61,682 bases of DNA from Bacteroidota bacterium (GTDB taxonomy: Bacteria; Bacteroidota; Bacteroidia; Bacteroidales; FEN-979). Below are positions 8,886-17,251 of the stretch, in pieces. Both the position numbers and the translations under genes were made by a program. The stretch covers positions 47,730 through 109,411 of the forward strand of contig JAPLDI010000002.1 of the NCBI GenBank assembly GCA_026391795.1, in the 5' to 3' direction. The first letter of the stretch is position 1, and each line of letters starts with the position of its first letter. Under the pieces are notes generated by a model. That model did not search any database. It was not told the DNA's origin and worked only from the letters and a program-made list of their open reading frames with translations.

Positions 8886-9479
8886 TTACGCCGCCTCCCG
8901 CTGAAGCCGTTTCCTGCGCTTAAAGACGGTCGTGAAAACAAGTCCGGCGGCGATATTCAGGAGGCTCAGGTCAAAATAAACCCACCCGGGCAGGGGCACC
9001 CAGCCGGTCCTCCGGATCACGGAAAGGAAGGCCGCGAAGGTCATCAGGCAGGCCCAAACCAGTGTGATGAGCATGCAGCCGCGGATGAACTTCGGATTGT
9101 TCCATTTCTCTTCGGGCATCCCCCTCTTTGCATACTGCAGCGCAAAAGGCTTCCCGATCGCAAGGGTGAACCACATGATGGCGGCAAGTCCCAGGTTCGA
9201 CAGCAGGTCCATCTGCCTCGCCATCCAGGTATCGTTGAGGAGGTTGATGGTGATGAGGCAGACGATAAAAAACACAAACGTCCCCCACGTGAGGATAAAT
9301 CCCCTTTTCAGATCACCGAACCCAAGGGTGACGGTTGTTACAAGGCTGATGATGACGGCGATCTTCAGGCTCATCATCGTATGGCCGGAGATAAAGAGAA
9401 AAAGCATCCAGGGCAAAAACCCCAGCATCAGGAGTCCGAGTTCTTTCAGATCAGGGAGGAAACTTTTGGTGTTCGTCAT
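8886..9479 (-). CDS. Six-helix integral membrane protein
   Basis: 197 residues from the internal ATG (MTNTKSFLPDLKELG). The frame is open to 9596, but that part is translated repeat sequence. Six hydrophobic segments are visible, near residues 14-32, 36-56, 62-82, 90-110, 130-152 and 164-184, with short polar loops and an Arg/Lys-rich C-terminus (KRRKRLQREAA). No transporter or enzyme motif is recognised. The upstream -7 box TATCTTTG at 9541-9548 and a neighbouring TTTGTGG module could drive it. Confidence 0.65.
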   Translation of the reverse strand: MTNTKSFLPDLKELGLLMLGFLPWMLFLFISGHTMMSLKIAVIISLVTTVTLGFGDLKRGFILTWGTFVFFIVCLITINLLNDTWMARQMDLLSNLGLAAIMWFTLAIGKPFALQYAKRGMPEEKWNNPKFIRGCMLITLVWACLMTFAAFLSVIRRTGWVPLPGWVYFDLSLLNIAAGLVFTTVFKRRKRLQREAA

Positions 9480-9540
9480 ACTATTTTCGTGAGTTGGTTG
9501 CAAGGGTTTCAGAAGCAACTGGCGGTCCGCAGTTGCATTG

Positions 9541-9548
9541 CAAAGATA
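9541..9548 (-). promoter_or_regulatory. Bacteroidota -7 box (TATCTTTG)
   Basis: Exact TAnnTTTG on the minus strand 62 bp before the six-helix membrane protein gene. Confidence 0.4.
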
Positions 9549-9680
9549 ATTTTCTTTTAACCACAAAGGCGCTCGAAGGTCTTCACAAAGGCGCACAAAG
9601 AAATAATTACGAATTTGTACTTTTTATTCGTGTGCCGTGAACCGTGAACCGTGTACCGCGTACTGTGTCACAATTTTCCC

Positions 9681-9688
9681 TATATTTG
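9681..9688 (+). promoter_or_regulatory. Bacteroidota -7 box (TATATTTG)
   Basis: Exact TAnnTTTG match 102 bp upstream of the 74-residue gene at 9790; it sits just after a GTGAACC/GTGTACC heptamer run (9640-9660). Confidence 0.4.
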
Positions 9689-9789
9689 ATACACTCATTG
9701 AATACGCTGACAACAGCATCGGGCAAAACCGTTGCAGGAACCCGCCCTGTTGCCTGATTAACGGATTTATCAACACTAAAATTTCTACT

Positions 9790-10014
9790 ATGTTTACGGT
9801 ACAGGTAATTGAGAGTAATTCAGGGAAACCTGCGGAAGGTAAAAAGGTAAGTGTGATCTTTAACGGTTTTACGCGGGGAGTCGCCAGGGACCAGTACACC
9901 GACCGGAACGGGGAGGCTCATTTTTCGGAAGACAACGGCGACGGGACCATCTATGTGCAGGGAACCAAAGCCTACGAAGGCAGGATTGAAGGAAGAAAGA
10001 TCATTTATACGTGA
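9790..10014 (+). CDS. Small beta-rich protein of unknown function
   Basis: 74 residues from the internal ATG MFTVQVIES. The frame is open to 9637 but the earlier part is repeat-derived. Sequence blocks: KKVSVIFNGFTRGVA, DQYTDRNGEAHFSEDNGDGTIYVQG. The DxxGxAxF turn and regular strand pattern resemble a carboxypeptidase-regulatory or transthyretin-like sandwich. No signal peptide, so probably cytoplasmic. I do not recognise a named family. Confidence 0.5.
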   Translation: MFTVQVIESNSGKPAEGKKVSVIFNGFTRGVARDQYTDRNGEAHFSEDNGDGTIYVQGTKAYEGRIEGRKIIYT

Positions 10015-10023
10015 GGAAGATAG

Positions 10024-10100
10024 ACTGCTATCGCGCGTCCTCCGCTGAGCGAATTGCAATTCCGCTCATTGCAACTGGCTGGCGAGCGTCCTCCAAAGGT
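10024..10100. repeat. Short dispersed repeat with GCAATTCCGCTC palindrome, copy 1
   Basis: Shares CTGAGCGAATT-GCAATTCCGCTCATTG, then TGGCTGGCGAnnG and CCTCC, with 11878-11935. The two copies lie on either side of the NHL gene in the same orientation. The rest of the gap to 10317 holds a GCATGCCTTTGGCAGGTAAAC module, seen again near 56002, and no gene. Confidence 0.65.
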
Positions 10101-10317
10101 GGAGAAATTCCCTGACGCGTGCTACGACGATTTTCAATTCTCTTCACTTCACCCTCACCACCGCCCCCCCTGCTTATGCCATGCCTTTGGCAGGTAAACG
10201 CGCAGGCAGGCGAATTACGATGGAAGGTCAGTTTGCGGAAGATCAAAACCAAAAGCCAGAAGACTGATACCAAATCCCGGGGGACTCCTGGCGATTGGCT
10301 GATTTTCCGCAGGCCTT

Positions 10318-11694
10318 TTATTTCCTTATCAAAACGCGACAGGTATACGATTCAGAGGAAGATCTGAGGTTCAGGCAATAAACCCCAGCCGGCAGGTCCC
10401 GGGTAAGGTTTACCATCTGATCCACCTTCCCGTTCAGGAGGGAGACCGGTTTCTGGTAAACAGTCTGGCCGGTACCATTCATCAGGGTGAGCGTTGCCGT
10501 TTCGCCCTCCGATGAAGTAAACGACCCTGTTACCCGGAAAGCACCCGGGTTCGGATTCGGGAAGATGCTGAAATTGCCCGCTGCAGCTGCAGGGTTTCCG
10601 GTACCCAGGGTGGGGTCGGCTGTCATCCTGCGCACTTTTTCGCCGTTGATGTCAGGAAAATAGAGGTTGTTGCTGGCATCAAACATCAGGTCGAAGGGCT
10701 TATTAATCTCGGCATTAATGGCAAGGCCGCCGTCGCCGGTCTCTCCTGCAACTCCGATACCGGCAACCGTATTGATGATCCCGGCAAGGTTGACATTGCG
10801 GATGCGGTCGTTCCCGCGATCGGCGATGTACATCTTTCCATCAACATCAAACAACACGGCTGTTGGCATGTTCAGCAGGGCGGCAGAAGCAGGTCCGCCA
10901 TCACCGCTGAATCCCCAGGACCCGTTCCCGACTACTGTGGTAATAATTCCCGCATGATCAATTTTGCGGATGCAATTGTTCGTGCCGTCAACAAAGTAGA
11001 AGATGCCGCCGGGGCTGAAACACGACCTGTAGGGGAGACCGATCTGTGCGGAGGTTGCAGGGCCGCCGTCGCCGGTATACCCCGCTACACCGGTCCCTGC
11101 AAAGGTGGTGATGATCCCCGAATGATCGATCTTCCGGATGGCGTAATTCAGCCAGTCGCAGATATACATGTTGCCATCCGTATCAAAATGGATATCCCGG
11201 GGAAAGTTAAATTGTGCAGCCGTGGCCGGCCCGCCGTCACCGCTGTACCCGGCAGTCCCGATGCCGGCAATGGTTGTGATAATACCGGAAAGATCCACCT
11301 TCCTGATCACGCTGTTTCCGAAGTCGGTAATGAACATGTTCCCGAAACTGTCAAATGCCAATCCGTCCGGACCGCTTAACTCAGCCGCCGTTGCCGGGCC
11401 GCCATCGCCGGTATATCCGTGAAATCCTGTTCCTGCAAAGGTGGTGATGATCCCGGAGGGATCGACCTTCCGTATCACATTCCCGTTTCCCTCGCCGATA
11501 TAGATATTTCCATTCGCATCTCTTGCCAATGCGATGGGTTGATTCAATTCGGCATTGATTGCCGGGCCGCCGTCACCCGAATAACCGTTCGTACCGGTAC
11601 CGGCAAAGGTTGAAATGGTCTGGGCCCCTGCTGCAGCGGTGAAAATCAAAGCAACCGCAAGGATTGCCAATGTCGTGTAGATCCTTTTTTTCAT
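10318..11694 (-). CDS. Secreted NHL-repeat propeller protein with T9SS C-terminal sorting domain
   Basis: 458 residues. Signal peptide MKKRIYTTLAILAVALIFTA (cut near AGAQ). Six NHL repeats of about 57 residues each carry the signature GTGxxGYSGDGGPA followed by NIYI/MYIADxGNxxIRKV strands, giving a six-bladed propeller that usually binds protein or carbohydrate partners. The last 80 residues are a type A T9SS sorting domain: SIFPNPNPGAFRV, a hydrophobic sandwich and VYCLNLRSS...RVLIRK. The protein should be exported through the Sec and type IX systems and attached to or released from the cell surface. Monocistronic, with a TATATTTG -7 box at 11775-11782. Confidence 0.9.
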   Translation of the reverse strand: MKKRIYTTLAILAVALIFTAAAGAQTISTFAGTGTNGYSGDGGPAINAELNQPIALARDANGNIYIGEGNGNVIRKVDPSGIITTFAGTGFHGYTGDGGPATAAELSGPDGLAFDSFGNMFITDFGNSVIRKVDLSGIITTIAGIGTAGYSGDGGPATAAQFNFPRDIHFDTDGNMYICDWLNYAIRKIDHSGIITTFAGTGVAGYTGDGGPATSAQIGLPYRSCFSPGGIFYFVDGTNNCIRKIDHAGIITTVVGNGSWGFSGDGGPASAALLNMPTAVLFDVDGKMYIADRGNDRIRNVNLAGIINTVAGIGVAGETGDGGLAINAEINKPFDLMFDASNNLYFPDINGEKVRRMTADPTLGTGNPAAAAGNFSIFPNPNPGAFRVTGSFTSSEGETATLTLMNGTGQTVYQKPVSLLNGKVDQMVNLTRDLPAGVYCLNLRSSSESYTCRVLIRK

Positions 11695-11774
11695 AGTGTT
11701 TTTATTTTATGGATTTATGTAGTGTTTCATGTCAGGATATTAACATGAAGTCATTATTCCGGTTTTTACGGTTA

Positions 11775-11782
11775 CAAATATA
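11775..11782 (-). promoter_or_regulatory. Bacteroidota -7 box for the NHL gene
   Basis: TATATTTG on the minus strand, 80 bp before the start codon. Confidence 0.5.
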
Positions 11783-12042
11783 ATAAACCAGGAGGAAAAC
11801 TGGTAACAGGGATGTTTCATAAATTGACAGACAGGTTTCATATTTATTTCCGCTGACTGCTATGTACTTTTCTTTTGCCCTGCTGAGCGGAATTTGCAAT
11901 TCCGCTCATTGACCATGGCTGGCGATCGGCCTCCATACAGCCCCTCCCCCGTCCCCTCCCCAATCGGGGAGGGGAGTCTTCATTTATTTTGCTTTTCTCC
12001 CGCAAAAGCGGGATAAATCTGTGCCGTGATCCTCATCACGCG

Positions 12043-12245
12043 TCAAGCGTTTCGTGTCACGATTTTCCTTCCCTCCGGCCGGGCGGCATGTTTTCTTGTT
12101 CATTTCTTTTGCTCGTCCAAAAGGGTAACAACGAGATTATAATATTGCAGGATCAATAAACTTTTCTACTTCTAATATTTATTTCCCTCAGGCCGGGTGG
12201 CCTCGTCACCGCAACGCAGCTGTACCCAGCGCTGTTTCTCCAACC
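12043..12245. repeat. Long inverted repeat, arm B
   Basis: Reverse complement of 11-213 with a few substitutions, e.g. around the TTGTTACCC site and the GGCCGGGCGG site. See arm A. Confidence 0.85.
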
Positions 12246-12302
12246 ATCGCTACGGTCCTGCCCTTTCGGCAATAGGCAATTGAGGTTATTTCTACTAAAA
12301 AG

Positions 12303-12338
12303 GGGAAAAACAAAAAAAGCCACCCTTTCAGGTGGCTA
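12303..12338 (-). terminator. Rho-independent terminator for the APVTP-repeat gene
   Basis: On the minus strand a 7-bp stem (AGCCACC/GGTGGCT) with a 6-nt loop is followed by seven T. The same stem is kept after the paralogue at 28011. Confidence 0.8.
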
Positions 12339-12365
12339 CGATAACAAATGGAAGATATTGCTGGG

Positions 12366-12674
12366 TTAAAGGGTATCTGAAAAATCAGCTTCAGAAGGTG
12401 TTGTTGGAGGCAATGTGCTGTAATCAACAGGCTGAACCAGGTCACTCTCATCGAAACCGGCTTCCAACGGGGTAACGGGAGCAAAAACAGTATAATCCGT
12501 CAGCGTGGCAATCTCTTCAAATGTGGCTTCCACGGGTGTGACGGGTGCAAGTGATACCAGGCTGGTCGTGGCGTTTGTCTCTGTTACGGGTGCTAAGGTC
12601 ATATTGTTGTCGGCGAATGAGGAACTAACCAGGAGGCTGAAAACTGCTGCTATGATAATCGTTGTTGCTTTCAT
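12366..12674 (-). CDS. Small secreted APVTP-repeat protein, paralogue A
   Basis: 102 residues: signal peptide (cut near SFADN, residue 21) and a short mature protein built from repeats of the form [LF]APVTPxEAxF, near residues 42, 64 and 87, separated by acidic linkers. About 80 of 102 residues are identical to the protein at 28011-28319. No cysteine, no T9SS tail, no lipobox. The gene has its own promoter (TATCTTTG at 12703-12710) and terminator, so it is a complete transcription unit and likely well expressed. I know no family with this motif. Proline/acid-rich repeats would suit an extended periplasmic or extracellular peptide. Confidence 0.75.
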   Translation of the reverse strand: MKATTIIIAAVFSLLVSSSFADNNMTLAPVTETNATTSLVSLAPVTPVEATFEEIATLTDYTVFAPVTPLEAGFDESDLVQPVDYSTLPPTTPSEADFSDTL

Positions 12675-12702
12675 TTTGTGTTTGTGTTTGAATTTGATGA
12701 AG

Positions 12703-12710
12703 CAAAGATA
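12703..12710 (-). promoter_or_regulatory. -7 box (TATCTTTG) of APVTP-repeat gene A
   Basis: Exact TAnnTTTG, 29 bp before the start codon; the same box at the same distance is kept upstream of the paralogue. Confidence 0.6.
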
Positions 12711-12801
12711 TACCCGATTACAGGGGTGACACAGGGCTTTTCGGCTGGCGGAAGCTGGTTCCCGACGAACAGCGGAAAAAGAGCGGTGAAAAGGTAGAAG
12801 G

Positions 12802-13000
12802 GCATTAGGTATTGGGTATTGGGTATTGGGTATTGGGTATTAGGTGTAGGCAGTAGGCAATAGGAGTTGGCCAATAGCCATTAGGGAAACAGTCTTTGCG
12901 CACTTTGCGAATAACTTTGCGCCTTTGCGGTTAAAAGAAAAACAGGTATTGGGCATTAGGTATTAAGGACTGCCGACTGCCGACTGCTGCGGGTTCCAGG
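12802..13000. repeat. Heptamer arrays and CTTTGCG module
   Basis: TTGGGTA heptamers (12805-12848), CTTTGCGCCTTTGCGGTTAAA module (about 12893-12935) and GACTGCC heptamers (12968-12990). The whole 12675-13309 gap has no gene; its right part carries the promoter at 13053. Confidence 0.8.
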
Positions 13001-13052
13001 GGAAGATCAGGAATAAAAAGCAACTTCCCGGGTAAACTATTTATTAAAATAG

Positions 13053-13083
13053 TTGACAATTAAATATTCTCTTATTATATTTG
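13053..13083 (+). promoter_or_regulatory. Near-consensus Bacteroidota promoter of the 13310-16367 operon
   Basis: TTGAC at 13053, 20-bp spacer, TATATTTG at 13076-13083. It leaves a leader of about 220 nt before the first gene, long enough for regulation, but no known riboswitch is recognised. Confidence 0.6.
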
Positions 13084-13309
13084 ATCTCCAAATTTTTGTA
13101 CATCACGGATAGATCGTTCCAGTTACAGTTAAGTACTCTACTTTATTGTTGTTTTATTGGTGTTTCAATCCGGCTTCTTTGAAGAGACCTGCCCTTATAA
13201 GCGCCCTGAAGATTTTCATTTATCCTGAACCGTAAAAATGGTATACCGGACCGGTATCACTGAATGCCAGTCCTGGATGAGAACTAACCTTTCTTAAACA
13301 AACGTACCT

Positions 13310-13708
13310 ATGAAAAGAGATTATGAAACCGGGATCGATACGAATACGATCTTTCTCGAAGTCACGGTTGGAACTCCAGCCACAGCGACAACCATTGTTT
13401 TTCTGACCCTGCCGGGACTCGACCCGGAAGTGATCGCCGAATCGGGCAACAGCAACGGGAATATTCCGGAGACCCCGATCGGGAAAGCAGGTAAGATCAG
13501 GAACGGATTCCTGAGGATTGAAACAACCGTTGACCTTGGAACGCTGCCTGAATCCACCTGGCCTGCAGCTACCGAGAAACTGGTCGTCACCTATGTTCTG
13601 AACGGAGGCACTTCAGGCAGGGATGAGTTTACGTTTGATCCGGATGACCGCAAAATAAGTAATAACGGAAAAATAATCGCGATTGGTAAACCGATAAAAT
13701 TGACATGA
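13310..13708 (+). CDS. Unrecognised beta-rich protein, first gene of envelope operon
   Basis: 132 residues without signal peptide or membrane segment. Blocks such as NTIFLEVTVGTPATATTIVFLTLPG, GFLRIETTVDLG, KLVVTYVLNGG and DEFTFDPDDRK alternate strands and turns, as in a single beta-sandwich. The gene overlaps the next start by 4 bp (ATGA), so the two products are probably translated together. Being cytoplasmic yet coupled to an outer-membrane protein is odd; export by another route or a wrongly placed start could explain it. No function is proposed. Confidence 0.6.
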   Translation: MKRDYETGIDTNTIFLEVTVGTPATATTIVFLTLPGLDPEVIAESGNSNGNIPETPIGKAGKIRNGFLRIETTVDLGTLPESTWPAATEKLVVTYVLNGGTSGRDEFTFDPDDRKISNNGKIIAIGKPIKLT

Positions 13709-14982
13709 TTATGAAACGGAGAACTATACTTACTTTCCTGGCAGCATTTCTCCTGGTTCCTTTTCTGAACGCACAGGATGCTTCAACAAAGGAGATAAAA
13801 CTCGAGGACCTGCAGGTTCCGAATTCCCCCGCCTTCATCCTGCTTGATGTGGCGCCGACGGCAATTGAAAAACCCGCAACGGCCAAGGCATTTACGACAA
13901 GCATTTTAAATTCGGTTGCCGAGAATAACGGGATCCCCCAGAATTACGGACTTGAGTTTACGCCTTTCTGGTTCATCAAACACCCGAACTTCAATGCATT
14001 CAAATACTACGGCATCCACTATGAGGCCAAAGGGAAATCAACCCGGCGCGTGTTTGCCGGGCTTCGGATGGCTGGTGTCTCTTTTGCCCTGGTCAACAAC
14101 AAGGAGTCGAAAGATTCGATGCTGGTTAAAACCAGCAATCTTTCCCTGGGCTTAAGGAGCACGATCCTGAAAGTGATCTCAAACCAGGACCTCCGGGATA
14201 TTGTCAGGAATAACGATTCTCTTATTGCCAGGTTAGGGAAGGCGACCAGGGATCGCGGGAAGATCGATGCCAAGCTCGACATAGTCAAAGACAGTCTTTC
14301 TGTGGTAAACAAAAGAATAGATACAGAAACGGACACCTCTAAACTACGTGCCCTCATCGCAGAGAAACGAAAACTTGTAAAACGATCCATCATTCTGGCA
14401 GCAGAAAGCGACGACCTTCTGAACAATACTTCTGTAGATACAAGCATCATCCGGTTTGAGAATACGATCAAAGAGATCCTTGCCCGGAAACCGCTTTTCG
14501 CGGTTGACGGAGCCGTGGCCCTGAACTGGGCCTTCGACAACAGCAATTTTAAATCCAATTATTTTGACCGGTTTGGCGCCTGGCTTACGATGGATCTGTC
14601 GCTGCCGTTAAGTAAAAAGAATGCAGCAGAGAAGAAAAATTACATCAACCTGTATGTTGTCGGGAGGTATCTTTCCGGCCGTTCGCTGGATGAAACGGAC
14701 TCACTGGTCCGCCAGGATGTGCTGGACTCGGGGGGCAAGATCGAACTGGAAATTGCACGTTTCTCTCTTTCGGGCGAGTACCTCTACCGCCTGAACATGA
14801 CGAACAGTGCTCAAAACAGCTTCCGGGCATCCGCGATGGTAAAATTCAAGATCATGGAGTCGCTTTACATCACCGGAGCCTACGGGAAGAACTTCGGCGA
14901 CAAAAACAATGTGATTGCCCAGGTCGGAATAAACTGGGGTTTTGGCAGCGGGCTTGAATACGTTGTGGCCGGTAAGAAATAA
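13705..14982 (+). CDS. Outer-membrane beta-barrel-like protein with internal helical insert
   Basis: 425 residues; signal peptide cut near LNAQ. ATG at 13705 overlaps the previous gene; ATG at 13711 is an alternative. N-terminal blocks GLEFTPFWF and VFAGLRMAGVSFALV look like barrel strands. Residues about 150-240 are charged and helical (IARLGKATRDRGKIDAKL, LRALIAEKRKLVKR), and the C-terminal 150 residues return to amphipathic strands ending in GINWGFGSGLEYVVAGKK. It resembles a hypothetical outer-membrane family common in Bacteroidota. Function unknown. Second gene of a four-gene same-strand set. Confidence 0.65.
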   Translation: MIMKRRTILTFLAAFLLVPFLNAQDASTKEIKLEDLQVPNSPAFILLDVAPTAIEKPATAKAFTTSILNSVAENNGIPQNYGLEFTPFWFIKHPNFNAFKYYGIHYEAKGKSTRRVFAGLRMAGVSFALVNNKESKDSMLVKTSNLSLGLRSTILKVISNQDLRDIVRNNDSLIARLGKATRDRGKIDAKLDIVKDSLSVVNKRIDTETDTSKLRALIAEKRKLVKRSIILAAESDDLLNNTSVDTSIIRFENTIKEILARKPLFAVDGAVALNWAFDNSNFKSNYFDRFGAWLTMDLSLPLSKKNAAEKKNYINLYVVGRYLSGRSLDETDSLVRQDVLDSGGKIELEIARFSLSGEYLYRLNMTNSAQNSFRASAMVKFKIMESLYITGAYGKNFGDKNNVIAQVGINWGFGSGLEYVVAGKK

Positions 14983-15043
14983 CCCTGTAATATCTCCCTT
15001 GTATTAAATGCAGGCATGCTGATCCTGTTTAACATTCCCGGAT

Positions 15044-15925
15044 ATGAAAAAACTCCCTTCAATCGTAATTCTTGTTACCCTGGGATTTCTTAGCAGCTGC
15101 GGCCCCAGCGCAAAAGAAACGGAAGACAGAAAAGTTGCCGACTCCATCCGCTTCGCCGACTCTCTCTCGATGGTGATGGCACAACAGCAGCAAATTGCGG
15201 ATTCGATCGCAAAAACTCAAACGGAGGGAAGAAGCATTGACTCTATCGCCCATCAGGATAGCATCAGGAAAAATTTAAAGGGGAACAACAACACAAAGGG
15301 AAAACCCAAGCCGAAGATCGTTGAATTTCCCTGGCCGCCTCCAAAATCTTCCGCATTTATTGTAATCGACGACACCTACATAAAAAACAAATCAAAGCAC
15401 CAGTTTTTAAAAGACGTCGCCGAAAAACTTAACATTGCCTTGCTGAAATGCGGATATTCCGAGCGCAGTTATTACCATATTCCCGGAGGGTTTGTGCTTG
15501 TTACGCGCATTGAGCAGATTGAGAATGACGGGTCGCCTAAAAAGGACAGCAAGGCACGCTGGTCGGTAAATTATCAACTGCCTAAAATTGTTGATTTTAA
15601 TACCCTTATAAGGACAATTTTTATTGCGCAGCCCGGAAGGTTCAGGGTTATTGTCTTCGCGGTAACAAACCAGTTTGTCCCGTCCTCAAATACTGTTATG
15701 CCCAAGAAAGATGCCATCAACCTGGTGAATGGAGGCGCCCCGGTGCTGATTCCCCAGATAGGAGATTCGGTTTTAACCGAAGACCACCATTGTTGCGCCT
15801 ATATTTATGAATACGAACAACTCTCCACAAAGGACAATCCGGTATTTGTGAGTACCAGTGCGATCCCGGGGATGCAACATTTAGAGAAGACCAACATCTT
15901 AAGGAAATTAGAGAACAAAAATTAA
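15044..15925 (+). CDS. Lipoprotein of unknown function
   Basis: 293 residues with a lipobox (LSSC, Cys19). Residues 20-80 are polar and low in complexity (repeated ADSI/DSI), probably a flexible linker away from the membrane. A globular domain from about residue 100 contains SSAFIVIDDTYI, FLKDVAEKLNIALLKCGYSERSYYHIPGGFVLVTRIEQI and RFRVIVFAVTNQF. A similar 'AEKLNIALLKCGYSERSYY' type of block is common in proteins beside predicted guard or effector genes in Bacteroidota, but I cannot name the family. Third gene of the operon; 61 bp after the barrel gene and 10 bp before the next. Confidence 0.6.
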   Translation: MKKLPSIVILVTLGFLSSCGPSAKETEDRKVADSIRFADSLSMVMAQQQQIADSIAKTQTEGRSIDSIAHQDSIRKNLKGNNNTKGKPKPKIVEFPWPPPKSSAFIVIDDTYIKNKSKHQFLKDVAEKLNIALLKCGYSERSYYHIPGGFVLVTRIEQIENDGSPKKDSKARWSVNYQLPKIVDFNTLIRTIFIAQPGRFRVIVFAVTNQFVPSSNTVMPKKDAINLVNGGAPVLIPQIGDSVLTEDHHCCAYIYEYEQLSTKDNPVFVSTSAIPGMQHLEKTNILRKLENKN

Positions 15926-15935
15926 AATCCGGAAT

Positions 15936-16367
15936 ATGGTAAAAAGCATTTCAACGGAAATTGCTAAGAAAAGATTAGCAACCGTATGGTTCGTAATCGG
16001 GGGGATCCTTTTCCTCTTTATGCTGAGTCTTACCCTTACCGGGAGATTTGGTACGAAGCTTCATGATGTCTGGTCATGGTTCCTGCCGATTGTTTTCCCC
16101 TCGCTTACTTTAATGATCGGTGTTTTTGCAGTAGATGCGTTGAGCAGCGGAGTTAAACCGGCAAAAATTGACCGTTATATCTTTGTACTTACTTTCATAA
16201 TGTCAATCGTTTATCTATTGACAATTTTAGTGGTACTGATCGTAAGCAGCATCAATCCGGAACCCATTGATATCATGACGGCGTCAAATTTTGGCCTCGG
16301 TCCTTTCCAGGGAGTTGTCAGCGCCTGCATCGGGATTTTCTTCATCCAGAAAGATAAGGGGAAATAG
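15936..16367 (+). CDS. Four-helix membrane protein
   Basis: 143 residues with hydrophobic helices near 15-36, 49-70, 78-108 and 122-138. No motif is recognised. It is 10 bp after the lipoprotein gene and so probably cotranscribed with the three genes upstream. Outer-membrane barrel, lipoprotein and inner-membrane protein in one operon would span the envelope. That is context only, not proof of a complex. Confidence 0.6.
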   Translation: MVKSISTEIAKKRLATVWFVIGGILFLFMLSLTLTGRFGTKLHDVWSWFLPIVFPSLTLMIGVFAVDALSSGVKPAKIDRYIFVLTFIMSIVYLLTILVVLIVSSINPEPIDIMTASNFGLGPFQGVVSACIGIFFIQKDKGK

Positions 16368-16651
16368 AGAATTAGGCAATAGGCATTAGGCGTTGGGTAT
16401 TAGGTGATAGGTATTAGGCATTAGGTATTGGGTATTAGCCACATCTGACGGCTGAGAGCCGGTGATCTGGTGAGTTGACGAGATAATTCTCTGTGGTCCT
16501 CTGTGTCTTCTCTGTGAACCTCTGTGAAACCTCTTTTTACCGCAGAGACGCAGAAGCGCAGAGAAAAATAAATAGCGAAAAGGAAGAATGAAGAATTGGG
16601 CGTTTATGACTGCCGACTGCCGACTGCCGACTGCTGACTGCCTGAGCGCCC
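16368..16651. repeat. Repeat-filled spacer
   Basis: TTAGGCA/TTGGGTR heptamers (16370-16437), CTCTGTG near-octamers (16489-16530), GACTGCC heptamers (16607-16641). No gene is seen. Confidence 0.75.
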
Positions 16652-16870
16652 TCAATACCCCTTCTTCAGCGCATACCTTAGCCTGATCTCCCGCTCCCGG
16701 CTCTTGTCTGAAATAAAGATGATGGTGCGGCCATCATCCAGAACCACGGGGTACTTGTTCACTACCGAGCCTGCCGAAAGCTTCGACCGGGGCACGGAAA
16801 CCTTCTGGTTCGAAACCCCCATCCTGTTTTCCAGGAGATCGCTCATGCCTGCATGATGTGTGCTTTTCAT
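16652..16870 (-). CDS. Small conserved protein, paralogue of 7947-8177
   Basis: 72 residues. Shares PRSKLSAGSVVNKYPVVLDD, GRTIIFISD and SREREIRLRY with the 76-residue product at 7947. The glycine-arginine-threonine core and the IFISD strand are the most conserved. No known domain is recognised. The C-terminal codons border a GACTGCC heptamer array, so the end may be variable. Both paralogues are solitary small genes set among repeats. Confidence 0.6.
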   Translation of the reverse strand: MKSTHHAGMSDLLENRMGVSNQKVSVPRSKLSAGSVVNKYPVVLDDGRTIIFISDKSREREIRLRYALKKGY

Positions 16871-16989
16871 AGGATGTGCTTTAATTACCTCATCTAAAAT
16901 TACAGCACATCCGGTACTTCCAAACAGGACCCGGGCCTTAGTTATAAACAGGTGGCTGTGAAAATGTTTTAAGCAACTCTGAACTCCGG

Positions 16990-17251
16990 TAACGTGAGTA
17001 ATTTAGGTATTAGGCGTTGGGTACTGGGTATTGGGTGTTAGGTGTTAGGAGTTAGGTATTGGGTATTGGGGAAAAAGAGGGAAATATTCTTTGTGCGCCT
17101 TTGTGGTTAAAATGAAGAAGGCATTAGGTATTGGGCATTAGGTATCAAGGGGTTGCTTCGCTTCGCTCGCAATGACAACGGTTATGGGGCATAGCAGGAG
17201 ATTGCTTCGTCGCTACGCTCCTCGCAATGACAAACAGCGAACAGCTAATCC
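16990..17251. repeat. Heptamers and REP-like palindromes
   Basis: TTGGGTR/TTAGGTR heptamers (17005-17070), CTTTGTGCGCC module (17090-17112), then two REP-like units: TTGCTTCGCTTCGCTCGCAA (17153-17172) and GATTGCTTCGTCGCTACGCT followed by CCTCGCAATGACA (about 17201-17232). Together with 16871-16989, where nothing is seen, this fills the 381-base gap. Confidence 0.8.

Larger units (their letters stand above)
11783..12365. repeat. Gene-free spacer: dispersed repeats and arm B of the long inverted repeat
   Basis: Contains the second GCAATTCCGCTC repeat (11878-11935), a CCCCTCCCCGATTGGGGAGGGG-like hairpin region (about 11940-11972), GTCACG heptamers (12035-12060), arm B of the inverted repeat (12043-12245) and a terminator (12303-12338). 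No coding gene is seen. Confidence 0.75.
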
